From Nitrospirae bacterium GWC2_42_7 (GTDB lineage Bacteria; Nitrospirota; Thermodesulfovibrionia; Thermodesulfovibrionales; UBA6898): a DNA stretch of 9,577 nt. Both the position numbers and the translations under genes were made by a program. Every line of letters starts with the position of its first letter. Position 1 is the stretch's first letter. The notes below the pieces were generated by a model, which saw only the letters and a program-made list of their open reading frames with translations, did not search any database and had not been told where the DNA came from. The stretch spans positions 667 through 10,243 of the forward strand of contig MHDW01000013.1 in the NCBI GenBank assembly GCA_001803645.1. The letters run 5' to 3'. This document shows positions 1 through 6,354 of this stretch, piece by piece.

Positions 1-7
1 AGGAAAA

Positions 8-430
8 ATGTTAAATATGAATCGTTTTTTACTCAAGGCATTTGCCGTATTTGTATGCTCAACAATATTTTTGATGTCCGCACAATCAGTTCATTCTTTC
101 CAGAAGATACAGAAAATTACGATAGAAGAACTGGCATTGCTTCTCGATAAACCTGATGTCAATATTATTGATGTCAGGTTGGGGAGGGACTTAAAGAAGA
201 GCGATCAGAAAATAAAGGGTGCTGTAATTGAAGACCCGTATGAGATCGAAACATGGGCAAAGAAGTATCCGAAAGAAAATACAATAGCTATTTATTGCGC
301 CTGAATAGCTGAACGAACGAGCGTCAGTGTGGCGCTGGATTTGATTTCAATGGGCTTCAAAAAAGTCCTTGTTCTTAAGGGCGGATGGGATGAATGGCTG
401 AAGGCCGGTCTGCCGGTAGAGAAGAAATAG
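8..430 (+). CDS. Secreted single-domain rhodanese with in-frame TGA; candidate selenoprotein (C-x-U active site)
   Basis: Probable periplasmic sulfurtransferase or persulfide-handling protein of the rhodanese fold. Read with TGA (302-304) as one residue, the frame gives 140 residues ending in TAG (428-430). Residues 1-30 look like a Sec signal peptide (MNR, then a hydrophobic stretch). ITIEELALLL and IIDVR (53-57) are the usual rhodanese N-terminal elements. IAIYC places the catalytic Cys at 97, followed by A98, the TGA at 99, then I-A-E-R-T-S. The second half continues in register: VALDLISMGF, then VLVLKGGWDEWLKAGLPV (120-137), the typical C-terminal helix and loop. Many rhodaneses have a CACPxE loop, where the second Cys matches the TGA position, so Cys-to-Sec exchange is the natural reading. 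Start: ATG 8 has AGGA only 3 nt away; ATG 17 is an alternative. Without readthrough the product would be 98 residues lacking half the fold, so a nonsense-mutated pseudogene is the main alternative. Confidence 0.68.
302..336 (+). promoter_or_regulatory. Putative bacterial SECIS: TGA plus downstream hairpin
   Basis: TGA at 302-304 is followed by a perfect six-pair stem (one G-U): AGCGTC 320-325 with GGCGCT 331-336, closing a five-base loop AGTGT (326-330). The loop begins 21 nt after the TGA and has G as its second base. Bacterial SECIS elements recognised by SelB usually have a small apical loop with a G in its first two positions, about 16-37 nt from the UGA. The fit is to general rules by eye, not a computed fold; a six-pair hairpin could occur by chance in coding sequence. 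Confidence 0.5.
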
Positions 431-464
431 AATAACAAAAGAACATAGTATTTTCGCTCATTCC

Positions 465-482
465 CTGCCTGCCGGCAGGCAG
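465..482. repeat. 18-bp perfect GC-rich palindrome
   Basis: CTGCCTGCCGGCAGGCAG is a perfect palindrome centred at 473/474, 35 nt downstream of the rhodanese stop. It resembles dispersed intergenic GC palindromes seen in many environmental genomes. It could form a hairpin at the 3' end of the rhodanese mRNA, but no T-run follows, so I do not call it an intrinsic terminator. Confidence 0.6.
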
Positions 483-715
483 ATCGCTTCGCTCCGAGGT
501 ATTTGTATTCATTCCTTTATTGGTGGAGTTCTCAAATACGAACAAAAATTTCTTGAAATCCATAATCTTTGCAGATAATATTATCTCCCGGTTCCAAGTC
601 CTGTGTCATTATTTGAAATGTTGGATCTTATACATTCAAGTAATTTTTTTCGCATCAGAGAACTCTGTTAATTAAGTAGAGCAAGGTGGGATGCAGGAAT
701 ATTGTAAGGAATAAC

Positions 716-728
716 CCGCCTGAGGCGG
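716..728. repeat. 13-bp palindrome, possible 3' hairpin of queF
   Basis: CCGCCTGAGGCGG is a perfect odd palindrome centred at 722. On the minus strand it lies 70 nt past the queF stop and is followed only by GTTATTCC, so any terminator role is weak. It looks like another dispersed intergenic palindrome. Confidence 0.45.
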
Positions 729-798
729 ATCAAACCGGTCAAATACTATGTTCTTTTTTATATCTGAAATTGATGAATTGAGTGGGTTTGCTTGTGTG

Positions 799-1167
799 CT
801 ACTGAGAATCTGAGCAGACCCTGATGACTGTCTTAACGTTGCCTCGAGGATTAAAATCGCCGACAACTTCCAGATATTTCGGCTTCAGCTTCTTATGGAG
901 TTCTGAGTAGATCCTGTTGGTTGCCTCTTCGTGAGAGATGGGTATGTTCCTGAAGGAATTAATGTAGAGTTTCAGGGATTTCAGTTCCACGATCTTTTCT
1001 GCCGGGATATATTTTATCGAGATAATTGCAAAATCAGGATAACCTGATCTTGGACAGAGACATGTGAATTCAGGATTCTCTATATTTATCTCATAGTCGC
1101 GCCCGGGATAAGGATTGTCCCATAACTCAAGACGGATATTCTTGATTGTTTTCTCTCCGTATTTCAT
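799..1167 (-). CDS. queF: NADPH-dependent 7-cyano-7-deazaguanine reductase (preQ0 to preQ1), single-domain QueF
   Basis: Cytoplasmic tunnel-fold enzyme that reduces the nitrile of preQ0 to preQ1 in queuosine biosynthesis. Read from ATG 1167 it has 122 residues, the size of the short single-domain (B. subtilis-like) type. Residues 33-46 read [14 protein letters not shown]: Cys38 is the nucleophile that forms the thioimide, and Asp45 the proton donor. [14 protein letters not shown] (61-74) is the QueF signature for NADPH binding, and His79-Glu80 matches the substrate-binding Glu (B. subtilis C55, D62 and E97 have the same spacing). NPRG sits near the C-terminus. The frame is open up to 1281, but the extra 38 codons translate the palindromic repeat cluster and look unlike QueF, so I prefer 1167, although its ribosome binding site is weak (GGTAG about 11 nt upstream). 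The gene is divergent from yajC and convergent with the rhodanese gene. Confidence 0.93.
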   Translation of the reverse strand: MKYGEKTIKNIRLELWDNPYPGRDYEINIENPEFTCLCPRSGYPDFAIISIKYIPAEKIVELKSLKLYINSFRNIPISHEEATNRIYSELHKKLKPKYLEVVGDFNPRGNVKTVIRVCSDSQ

Positions 1168-1217
1168 TGCGTAAAATCTACCATTTGATATAATGCTTTG
1201 TAAAGGGAGAGCAATAA

Positions 1218-1343
1218 ACCTCCCCCTTAGGTTAAGGGGGATAGAGGGGGTTACTTTAAGATTTATGAATAATTTCATCAAAGTAACTCCCCCTCGTCCC
1301 TGCTTAAGGGACCTACTGTTGGCTCTTAACCCAAGAGGGGGAA
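1218..1343. repeat. GC-rich palindromic repeat cluster upstream of queF and yajC
   Basis: Several nested inverted repeats fill this stretch. CCCCCTTA (1222-1229) and TAAGGGGG (1233-1240) form a hairpin with a three-base loop. GAGGGGGTTACTTT (1244-1257) pairs with AAAGTAACTCCCCCTC (1280-1295) with one bulged T. CTCTT (1323-1327) pairs with AAGAG (1333-1337). The pattern of alternating C and G runs resembles a dispersed non-autonomous repeat rather than gene sequence. It lies in the 318-base gap 1168-1485 between the divergent queF and yajC. Confidence 0.6.
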
Positions 1344-1399
1344 TAATGGACCTTGATATTTTCTCTAATGTTTTTGTAAGTGTTTATCTGCCCTAATTC

Positions 1400-1429
1400 T
1401 TGATAAAAAGCTTTTAAAGAGGGTATAGT
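1400..1429 (+). promoter_or_regulatory. Putative sigma70-type promoter for yajC-secD-secF
   Basis: TTGATA (1400-1405) and TATAGT (1424-1429) are separated by 18 bp, each one or two bases from consensus. Transcription would begin near 1436, giving a leader of about 50 nt that contains the hairpin 1451-1468 and the yajC ribosome binding site. Called by eye; no experimental support. Confidence 0.45.
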
Positions 1430-1450
1430 ATCTAACTAATATTTTCTCTC

Positions 1451-1468
1451 CCCGGCATGTCTGCCGGG
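1451..1468 (+). promoter_or_regulatory. Hairpin in yajC leader, directly ahead of its ribosome binding site
   Basis: CCCGGCA (1451-1457) and TGCCGGG (1462-1468) form a perfect seven-pair GC-rich stem with loop TGTC. It ends 5 nt before the AGGAGGT ribosome binding site (1474-1480). It might stabilise the message or affect initiation, or be a dispersed palindrome that happens to be here; the core is similar to the one at 465-482. Confidence 0.5.
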
Positions 1469-1485
1469 AAGACAGGAGGTGGCTT

Positions 1486-1806
1486 ATGTTTACAGAATTG
1501 GCTTATGCTATGGGACCTGCACCACAGGGAGGGCAGGGCAGCGGATTAATGAGTTTTCTTCCCCTAATTCTTATATTTGTTATATTTTACTTTCTTCTTA
1601 TAAGGCCCCAGCAGAAGAAGGCTAAGGAGCACAAAAACATGCTGGACAACCTTAAGAAGGGTGATAAGGTGATACTCTCAGGCGGCGAATATGGTGTGAT
1701 CGAGGAAGTTCGTCCAAATACGGTCTCCGTAAAAATAAGCGAGAACGTTAAGGTGAAATACGGCAAGGCATATATCGCGGTGGTGAGGCAGACAGAAGAA
1801 GACTAA
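1486..1806 (+). CDS. yajC: Sec translocon accessory subunit YajC
   Basis: Small inner-membrane protein that associates with SecDF and the SecYEG channel. The 106-residue product has a glycine/proline-rich N-terminus and one membrane segment at about residues 22-41 (LMSFLPLILIFVIFYFLLIR). This is followed by the family hallmark RPQQKKAKEH and a basic cytoplasmic domain with GDKVILSGGEYGVIEEV, a short beta-barrel-like motif, matching YajC in length and order. A strong AGGAGGT lies at 1474-1480, 5 nt before ATG 1486. It precedes secD by 115 nt and secF beyond it, the classical order. In many bacteria tgt precedes yajC; here the nearest upstream gene is the divergent queF. Confidence 0.95.
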   Translation: MFTELAYAMGPAPQGGQGSGLMSFLPLILIFVIFYFLLIRPQQKKAKEHKNMLDNLKKGDKVILSGGEYGVIEEVRPNTVSVKISENVKVKYGKAYIAVVRQTEED

Positions 1807-1921
1807 GAGCGCCGCAATTTTTTGAAGGCAATTTATTTTTTTTGCCGGCATGTAATGTTTTAGTGTCAGCAGCAGTAAAATTCATATAGTTTATTCATGG
1901 ATATCGGAGGTCAGAAGTTTA

Positions 1922-3544
1922 ATGAAACAGAAAATTCTCTGGAGGCTTTCAATTATAGGGATCACTGTCCTTATTGCTGTAGTATTCTTTCTTCCTAATA
2001 CCCCTCTTTTTAAATTCATGCCTGAATGGTGGCAGAAGAATATGCCTAACAAGGGAATTGTCCTTGGCCTCGACCTTCAGGGCGGACTGCACCTTGTGTA
2101 TGAGGTTGAAGGGAACAAGGCTGTTGAGTCATCTACAGAAAGATTCAGTTTTTTAATTAAAGAGACGCTCGCAAAGAAGAAGTTTCAGGCAGAGGTTAAA
2201 AGAAACGGCCTTAACATAGAGATATCTCCTTCTACAAATGAGATATCCGATTTATTAAAAGAAACATACCCTATTCTGGAGCGCTCTTCAGAAGGACAGA
2301 AACTTCTGCTTAAAATACCCTCAGAGGAAGTTAAAAAGATAAAAGATAATGCTGTTGATCAGGCGTTAGAAACAATAAGGAACAGGATAGACCAGTTCGG
2401 GGTTTCTGAGCCTACTATCCACAGGCAGGGGGAAAATGAGATAGTTGTCCAGTTGCCCGGGGTCAAGGACCCTGCGCGTGCCATTAAACTTGTCGGAGAC
2501 ACAGCGTTGCTTGAGTTCAAAATTGTCGACGATGAAGCAGCGATAGCAGCACAACTGCCTAATTCCATATCCCCTGGCGATGAAGAAAAGGTCCTGGCTG
2601 AGTTTGCTGATAAAATACCGGCTGATGATGAGATATTGTTCGAAAAAAAGGTGAACAAGGAAACAGGAATTGCAACAAAATTCCCTGTACTGCTAAAAAA
2701 GCAGACCATGCTTACAGGAGATTTCCTGAGTGAGGCGAGAGTCAATCTTGATTCTCAGTTCAGCGAGCCGTATGTATCAATATCATTCAATGCTGAAGGC
2801 GCAAAACGCTTTGAAGACATAACAGGGACATATAGACAAAAGAGGCTTGCGATCATTCTGGACAACACGGTTTATTCAGCTCCTGTGATACAGGATAAAA
2901 TTTCAGGCGGCAATGCCCAGATCACCGGCAGTTTCAGTATGGATGAGGCAAAGGACCTGAGCATAGTGCTTAAGGCAGGGGCCTTGCCTGCACCCCTGAA
3001 GATGCTTCACAACGTTACAGTGGGCCCTTCTCTTGGAAGTGATTCTATAGAAGCAGGCAAGATGGCCGCAATAATCGGTACCATAGCTGTAGTAATATTC
3101 ATGATAATTTATTACAGACTCTCGGGAGTAATAGCTAACTTTGCGCTTCTGCTGAATATCATTCTGCTCTTTGGCGCAATGGCATCTCTTAACGCAACCA
3201 TGACCCTCCCCGGCATAGCTGGAGTTATACTCGCAATAGGCATGGCTGTTGATTCAAATGTGCTGATGTTCGAGAGGATAAGAGATGAACTAAGGGCAGG
3301 CAAGACTCCAAGGTCTGCAGTTGATTCAGGTTATCATAAGGCGTTCTGGACAATATTCGATTCGCATGTAACGACCCTTATTACAGCTGCTGTGCTCTTT
3401 CAGTTCGGCACCGGGCCGGTAAAGGGATTTGCAGTTACACTCAGCCTTGGAGTTATCATCAACCTTTATACAGCGCTGATAGGCACAAAGACTGTCTTTG
3501 ACCTCATACACTTAAAACGTGAAGTCAAACAGTTGAGCATATAG
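1922..3544 (+). CDS. secD: Protein translocase subunit SecD
   Basis: RND-superfamily membrane protein that with SecF uses the proton motive force to pull preproteins out of the Sec channel on the periplasmic side. The 540-residue product has an N-terminal membrane segment (about 8-25), the D1 motif GLDLQGG at 49-55, and a large periplasmic P1 region with [19 protein letters not shown] and [13 protein letters not shown]. Five further membrane segments follow from about residue 380. The TM4 motif [18 protein letters not shown] carries Asp444, matching the proton-relay Asp519 of E. coli SecD. It is shorter than E. coli SecD (615), mainly in the periplasmic part, as in many phyla. GGAGGT (1906-1911) lies 10 nt before the ATG. 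The 115-nt gap from yajC has the palindrome TGCCGGCA (1843-1850) and T-rich stretches but no clear terminator. Its TAG stop overlaps the secF ribosome binding site. Confidence 0.97.
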   Translation: MKQKILWRLSIIGITVLIAVVFFLPNTPLFKFMPEWWQKNMPNKGIVLGLDLQGGLHLVYEVEGNKAVESSTERFSFLIKETLAKKKFQAEVKRNGLNIEISPSTNEISDLLKETYPILERSSEGQKLLLKIPSEEVKKIKDNAVDQALETIRNRIDQFGVSEPTIHRQGENEIVVQLPGVKDPARAIKLVGDTALLEFKIVDDEAAIAAQLPNSISPGDEEKVLAEFADKIPADDEILFEKKVNKETGIATKFPVLLKKQTMLTGDFLSEARVNLDSQFSEPYVSISFNAEGAKRFEDITGTYRQKRLAIILDNTVYSAPVIQDKISGGNAQITGSFSMDEAKDLSIVLKAGALPAPLKMLHNVTVGPSLGSDSIEAGKMAAIIGTIAVVIFMIIYYRLSGVIANFALLLNIILLFGAMASLNATMTLPGIAGVILAIGMAVDSNVLMFERIRDELRAGKTPRSAVDSGYHKAFWTIFDSHVTTLITAAVLFQFGTGPVKGFAVTLSLGVIINLYTALIGTKTVFDLIHLKREVKQLSI

Positions 3545-3552
3545 GAGGCAGG

Positions 3553-4464
3553 ATGCTTGAGATCATAAAAAATACAAAAATAGATTTCATGGGAAAAAGA
3601 AAATTTGCGTTCATAATTTCCGGTATCTTCTCGATAATAGGCATAATTGCGATCGTTCAGATAGCAAACGGCAGTGCCAATCTCGGCATTGACTTTGCCG
3701 GAGGTACTGCAATACAGCTCAAATTCGAAAAACAGATAAACCTTCATACTCTGCGCAAGGCGCTTGAAGAAGGAGGAGTAAAGGATTTTGACCTTCAGGA
3801 TTTCCCTGCTGTGAACAAAATACTCATAAGGGTAAAGCAGACAGAGCAGCAGTTCGGACAGACTTCCGAATCAATTATGGGAGTTATCAGTCAAAAATTG
3901 CCTGACAATAAATATGTGGTAGATTCCAACACGGTCATCGGGCCGAAGGTCGGAAGCAGGATGAGAGCTGATTCTGCCAAGGCAGTTGTTATGGCAACTC
4001 TCGGAATACTTATATATGTTGCGATAAGATTTAAGTTCAATTTCGCTGTCGGCGCTACTATCGCAACCTTCCATGATGTGCTTGCAGTGCTGGGCATATT
4101 CTTTCTGATGGGAAAAGAGATAAACTTGATACTTATAACAGCCCTTCTGACAATTGCCGGATATTCGCTCACAGATACTGTTGTGGTCTTTGACAGGATA
4201 AGGGAGAACCTCCGCTTGAGGCTTAAAGACAATGTAGAGACAGTAATGAATATCAGCATCAATGAAGTCCTCTCCAGAACAATAGTTACATCCGTAACAG
4301 TGCTCTTAAGCTCTTTTGCTCTTTTCTTTTTCGGCGGAGAGGTGTTGCATGATTTTTCTCTTGCTATGATATTGGGTGTTATTATCGGGACTTTTTCGTC
4401 TGTCTTTGTTGCCAGCCCTATAGTTCTGTTATGGGGCGGGAAAAGGCCGTTTGCGAAAAAATAA
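3553..4464 (+). CDS. secF: Protein translocase subunit SecF
   Basis: Partner of SecD in the proton-driven SecDF complex. The 303-residue product has an N-terminal membrane segment (about 17-36), GIDFAGGTAIQL starting at 45, a periplasmic domain, then VIGPKVGSRMRADSAKAV leading into the membrane bundle. FHDVLAVLGIFF and GYSLTDTVVVFDRIRENL are typical; Asp208 matches the functional TM4 Asp213 of E. coli SecF. The end, VASPIVLLWGG, is the usual last segment. Length is normal (E. coli 323). AGGAGG (3543-3548) overlaps the secD stop codon, with 4 nt to the ATG and only 8 nt between the genes, so translation is probably coupled and the subunits made in matched amounts. Confidence 0.97.
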   Translation: MLEIIKNTKIDFMGKRKFAFIISGIFSIIGIIAIVQIANGSANLGIDFAGGTAIQLKFEKQINLHTLRKALEEGGVKDFDLQDFPAVNKILIRVKQTEQQFGQTSESIMGVISQKLPDNKYVVDSNTVIGPKVGSRMRADSAKAVVMATLGILIYVAIRFKFNFAVGATIATFHDVLAVLGIFFLMGKEINLILITALLTIAGYSLTDTVVVFDRIRENLRLRLKDNVETVMNISINEVLSRTIVTSVTVLLSSFALFFFGGEVLHDFSLAMILGVIIGTFSSVFVASPIVLLWGGKRPFAKK

Positions 4465-4477
4465 ATATGCATTCTAT

Positions 4478-4520
4478 CTGTCATTCCCGCGAAGGCGGGA
4501 ATCCAGAGATTATTTTTTTT
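4478..4520 (+). terminator. dRS3-like palindrome plus T-run after secF
   Basis: ATTCCCGC (4483-4490) pairs with GCGGGAAT (4495-4502) around loop GAAG, and outer CTG/CAG (4478-4480, 4504-4506) can extend the stem. A T-rich run (4510-4520) follows the hairpin by a few bases. The core matches the widespread ATTCCC-N8-GGGAAT dispersed repeat, here placed where a rho-independent terminator of yajC-secDF would be expected. Confidence 0.5.
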
Positions 4521-4548
4521 GATGTGCTTTATTGGTTCTATGTATAAC
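4519..4548 (+). promoter_or_regulatory. Putative recJ promoter
   Basis: TTGATG (4519-4524) and TATAAC (4543-4548) are 18 bp apart, a reasonable sigma70-type pair directly after the T-run of the preceding terminator candidate. It would give a leader of roughly 40 nt that is T-rich and without an evident Shine-Dalgarno. AT-rich sequence makes chance matches likely. Confidence 0.35.
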
Positions 4549-4595
4549 CTGTTTTTTTTACTTCTTATTTATTATTTCTCAGTTCCCATTTTATT

Positions 4596-6344
4596 ATGAA
4601 CAGACGCTGGCTTGTAAACAGGACGAATCAGGAATTTGTAAACTATATATCAAAATCCGCATCTATTTCTTCCACACTTGCCCAGGTCCTCATAAACAGG
4701 GGCATCAAAACAGCGCCTGACATCAATTATTTTCTGAATCCAGGCATATCATCTCTTTCAGATCCTTTTGAACTCCCTGATATGAAAATTGTAGTCGAGA
4801 GGATAAAGGCTGCTGTGCAGTGCAATGAAGGAATATTTGTCCACGGAGACTATGATGCTGACGGGCTGACAGCGACATCTATAATGGTGCAGGCATTAAG
4901 AAAAATAGGCTTAAATGTAGAGTATTTTATCCCTAACAGGATGACTCACGGATATGGATTCAATCCTCCTTCAGTTGATATGGCTAAGGAATCCGGAGCA
5001 AAACTGATAATCACAGTGGACTGCGGTATAACATCATTTGAAGCAGCAGATTATGCAAAAGAACAGGGAATTGACGTAATTATAACTGACCATCATGAAC
5101 CACTCAGAAGAGCAAAGAGCAAAGAGCAAAGAGCAGAGTCTGAAATAAATCAAGACGAGAAATTTGTTTTACCCAAGGCGTTGGCTATCGTGAATCCGAA
5201 GATCTCAAATCTTAAATCCCAGTTCTCAGATCTCTCTGGAGCCGGTATTGCTTTCAAATTTGCTCAGGCATTGGCCGCGGACAACGCCCTGAATTTATCT
5301 GAAGATGATGCCTTGTCCCTGCTCGACCTTGCTGCCCTCGGCACTGTTGCGGATGTAGTGCCTTTGACAGGAGAGAATAGAGTTATTGTGCGCAATGGGT
5401 TTAAGCGCATATCCAATAATCCACGGCCTGGCATAAATTCTCTTATCAAGATATCCGGCACAGCCGGCAGAGAAGCTAAGGCAGGCAATTTGGCCTTTTC
5501 CGTGATACCAAGGATAAACGCTGCCGGCCGGCTTGCTGATTCCACCAGTATCGTAAAACTTCTTACAACAGATTCAGAATATGAGGCTGAGGAAATTGCA
5601 GCATGGCTTGACAGGCTGAACTCCGAAAGGCAGAAGATAGAGGGTGAAATGCTTCAGGCTACGCGCGCAAAACTCATAGGCAAAGATACAGCATCAGCAA
5701 TTGTGCTTGCTTCAGAGGGATGGCATCTGGGTGTTATAGGCATAGTTGCTGCGAGGATCGCTGAGGAATTCTACAGGCCTGCAATCATTTTTACTATCGA
5801 TGACGGAATAGCAAAAGGCTCTGCAAGGAGCATCCCGTCCTTTGATATCACAGCTGCGCTTTCTGAATGCTCTGATCTGCTGCTTGGATATGGAGGGCAT
5901 AAGCAGGCTGCAGGAGTGAGGCTTGAAGCTTCAAAGCTTGCTGCTTTCGAAAAAAGGCTATGTTCTGTTTTTGATTCATCCACAGATGTTGAATTAATGC
6001 CTTCAATAAGAATTGATGCAGATGTCAATTTTTCAGAGATCAGCTTCAAGATGATAGAGGAACTGGCGCGGCTTGAGCCTTTTGGCTGTGGCAATCCTCA
6101 GCCTGTGCTCGGCTCCAAAATGCTTGAGGTTCATTCGCCGCATGTAGTCGGGAATAACCATATCAAGATGAAGCTCCGCCATAAAGCACGAAATTTTGAC
6201 GCTATAGGTTTTGACATGGGTAAACTTTTCGAAGAGATAGACGACTCCTCGGTAATAGATGCGGCCTTTGTTCCTTCAGAGAATATCTGGAACGGCAACA
6301 GATACCTTCAACTCATCCTTAAGGCCTTTAGACCGAGCGTTTAA
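4596..6344 (+). CDS. recJ: Single-stranded-DNA-specific 5'-3' exonuclease RecJ
   Basis: Cytoplasmic nuclease of the DHH family, needed for RecF-pathway recombination, base excision and mismatch repair; two metal ions (typically Mn) bind the conserved acidic and His residues. The 582 residues match the usual length (E. coli 577). Motifs: HGDYDADG (83-90), DCG (142-144), TDHHEP (DHH 165-167), LDLAALGTVADVVPL (Asp244, Asp253), RINAAGRL, then the DHHA1 domain with WHLGVIGIVAARIAEEF, GSARSIPSFDI and GYGGHKQAAG (431-440), and a C-terminal OB-like domain (LARLEPFGCGNPQPVL). The MNRRWLV start is typical of the family, but no clear ribosome binding site precedes ATG 4596. Two oddities lie between conserved motifs: a KSKEQRAESE insertion just after DHH, encoded by a heptanucleotide tandem repeat, and an SNLKSQFSD loop before LSGAG. 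Both avoid the catalytic residues, so activity is likely retained. Confidence 0.97.
   Translation: MNRRWLVNRTNQEFVNYISKSASISSTLAQVLINRGIKTAPDINYFLNPGISSLSDPFELPDMKIVVERIKAAVQCNEGIFVHGDYDADGLTATSIMVQALRKIGLNVEYFIPNRMTHGYGFNPPSVDMAKESGAKLIITVDCGITSFEAADYAKEQGIDVIITDHHEPLRRAKSKEQRAESEINQDEKFVLPKALAIVNPKISNLKSQFSDLSGAGIAFKFAQALAADNALNLSEDDALSLLDLAALGTVADVVPLTGENRVIVRNGFKRISNNPRPGINSLIKISGTAGREAKAGNLAFSVIPRINAAGRLADSTSIVKLLTTDSEYEAEEIAAWLDRLNSERQKIEGEMLQATRAKLIGKDTASAIVLASEGWHLGVIGIVAARIAEEFYRPAIIFTIDDGIAKGSARSIPSFDITAALSECSDLLLGYGGHKQAAGVRLEASKLAAFEKRLCSVFDSSTDVELMPSIRIDADVNFSEISFKMIEELARLEPFGCGNPQPVLGSKMLEVHSPHVVGNNHIKMKLRHKARNFDAIGFDMGKLFEEIDDSSVIDAAFVPSENIWNGNRYLQLILKAFRPSV
5109..5135 (+). repeat. 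Heptanucleotide tandem repeat inside recJ
   Basis: AGAGCAA is repeated in tandem: three full units and six of seven bases of a fourth. It encodes the charged insertion around residues 172-180, directly after the DHH motif. Because 7 is not a multiple of 3, gain or loss of one unit by slippage would shift the recJ frame. Confidence 0.8.
5201..5235 (+). repeat. Low-complexity insertion-like segment in recJ
   Basis: GATCTCAAATCTTAAATCCC followed by AGTTCTCAGATCTCT is built from imperfect ATCTCA/AATCT words and encodes ISNLKSQFSDLS. Words of this type look like a dispersed repeat accepted in frame. It sits between VNPK and the conserved LSGAG of RecJ, where homologues usually vary. Confidence 0.4.
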
Positions 6345-6354
6345 CCGGAATGGG

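Larger units (their letters stand above)
437..757. repeat. 321-bp segment bounded by a 17-bp perfect inverted repeat
   Basis: AAAAGAACATAGTATTT at 437-453 is exactly reverse-complemented at 741-757 (AAATACTATGTTCTTTT). The interior contains no gene but several smaller palindromes. Terminal inverted repeats around a non-coding core resemble a miniature transposable element, but I see no clear target-site duplication in the flanks, so mobility is inference. Confidence 0.5.
431..798. other. Non-coding gap between rhodanese and queF
   Basis: I see no credible gene in this 368-base stretch on either strand; the short open frames lack family-like sequence. It holds a 17-bp inverted repeat at its flanks, an 18-bp GC palindrome (465-482), a 12-bp AT palindrome GATAATATTATC (574-585), a GTATTTG/CAAATAC inverted pair (499-505 and 533-539) and a 13-bp GC palindrome (716-728). 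The two flanking genes converge here, so it may also carry their 3' ends. Confidence 0.6.

Noticed and set aside
8..304. A complete 98-residue protein ending at the TGA
   Set aside because: It would stop right after the catalytic Cys, and the rest of the rhodanese fold follows in the same frame, so the TGA is more likely recoded or a nonsense lesion than a natural end.
431..798. A tRNA or known riboswitch in the gap before queF
   Set aside because: No cloverleaf arms or preQ1-type aptamer pattern could be found by eye, and the region is downstream of queF, not upstream.
1167..1194. Possible plus-strand promoter TTGCGT-16-TATAAT
   Set aside because: It overlaps the queF start and would only transcribe the repeat cluster; the pair at 1400-1429 is better placed for yajC.
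1827..1850. GGCAA/TTGCC weak hairpin and TGCCGGCA palindrome between yajC and secD
   Set aside because: The stem is only five pairs and the T-tract lies in the loop, not after it, so it does not support a terminator inside the block.
3891..4484. A 197-codon minus-strand open frame across secF
   Set aside because: It lies antisense to a conserved SecF and shows no family-like motifs.
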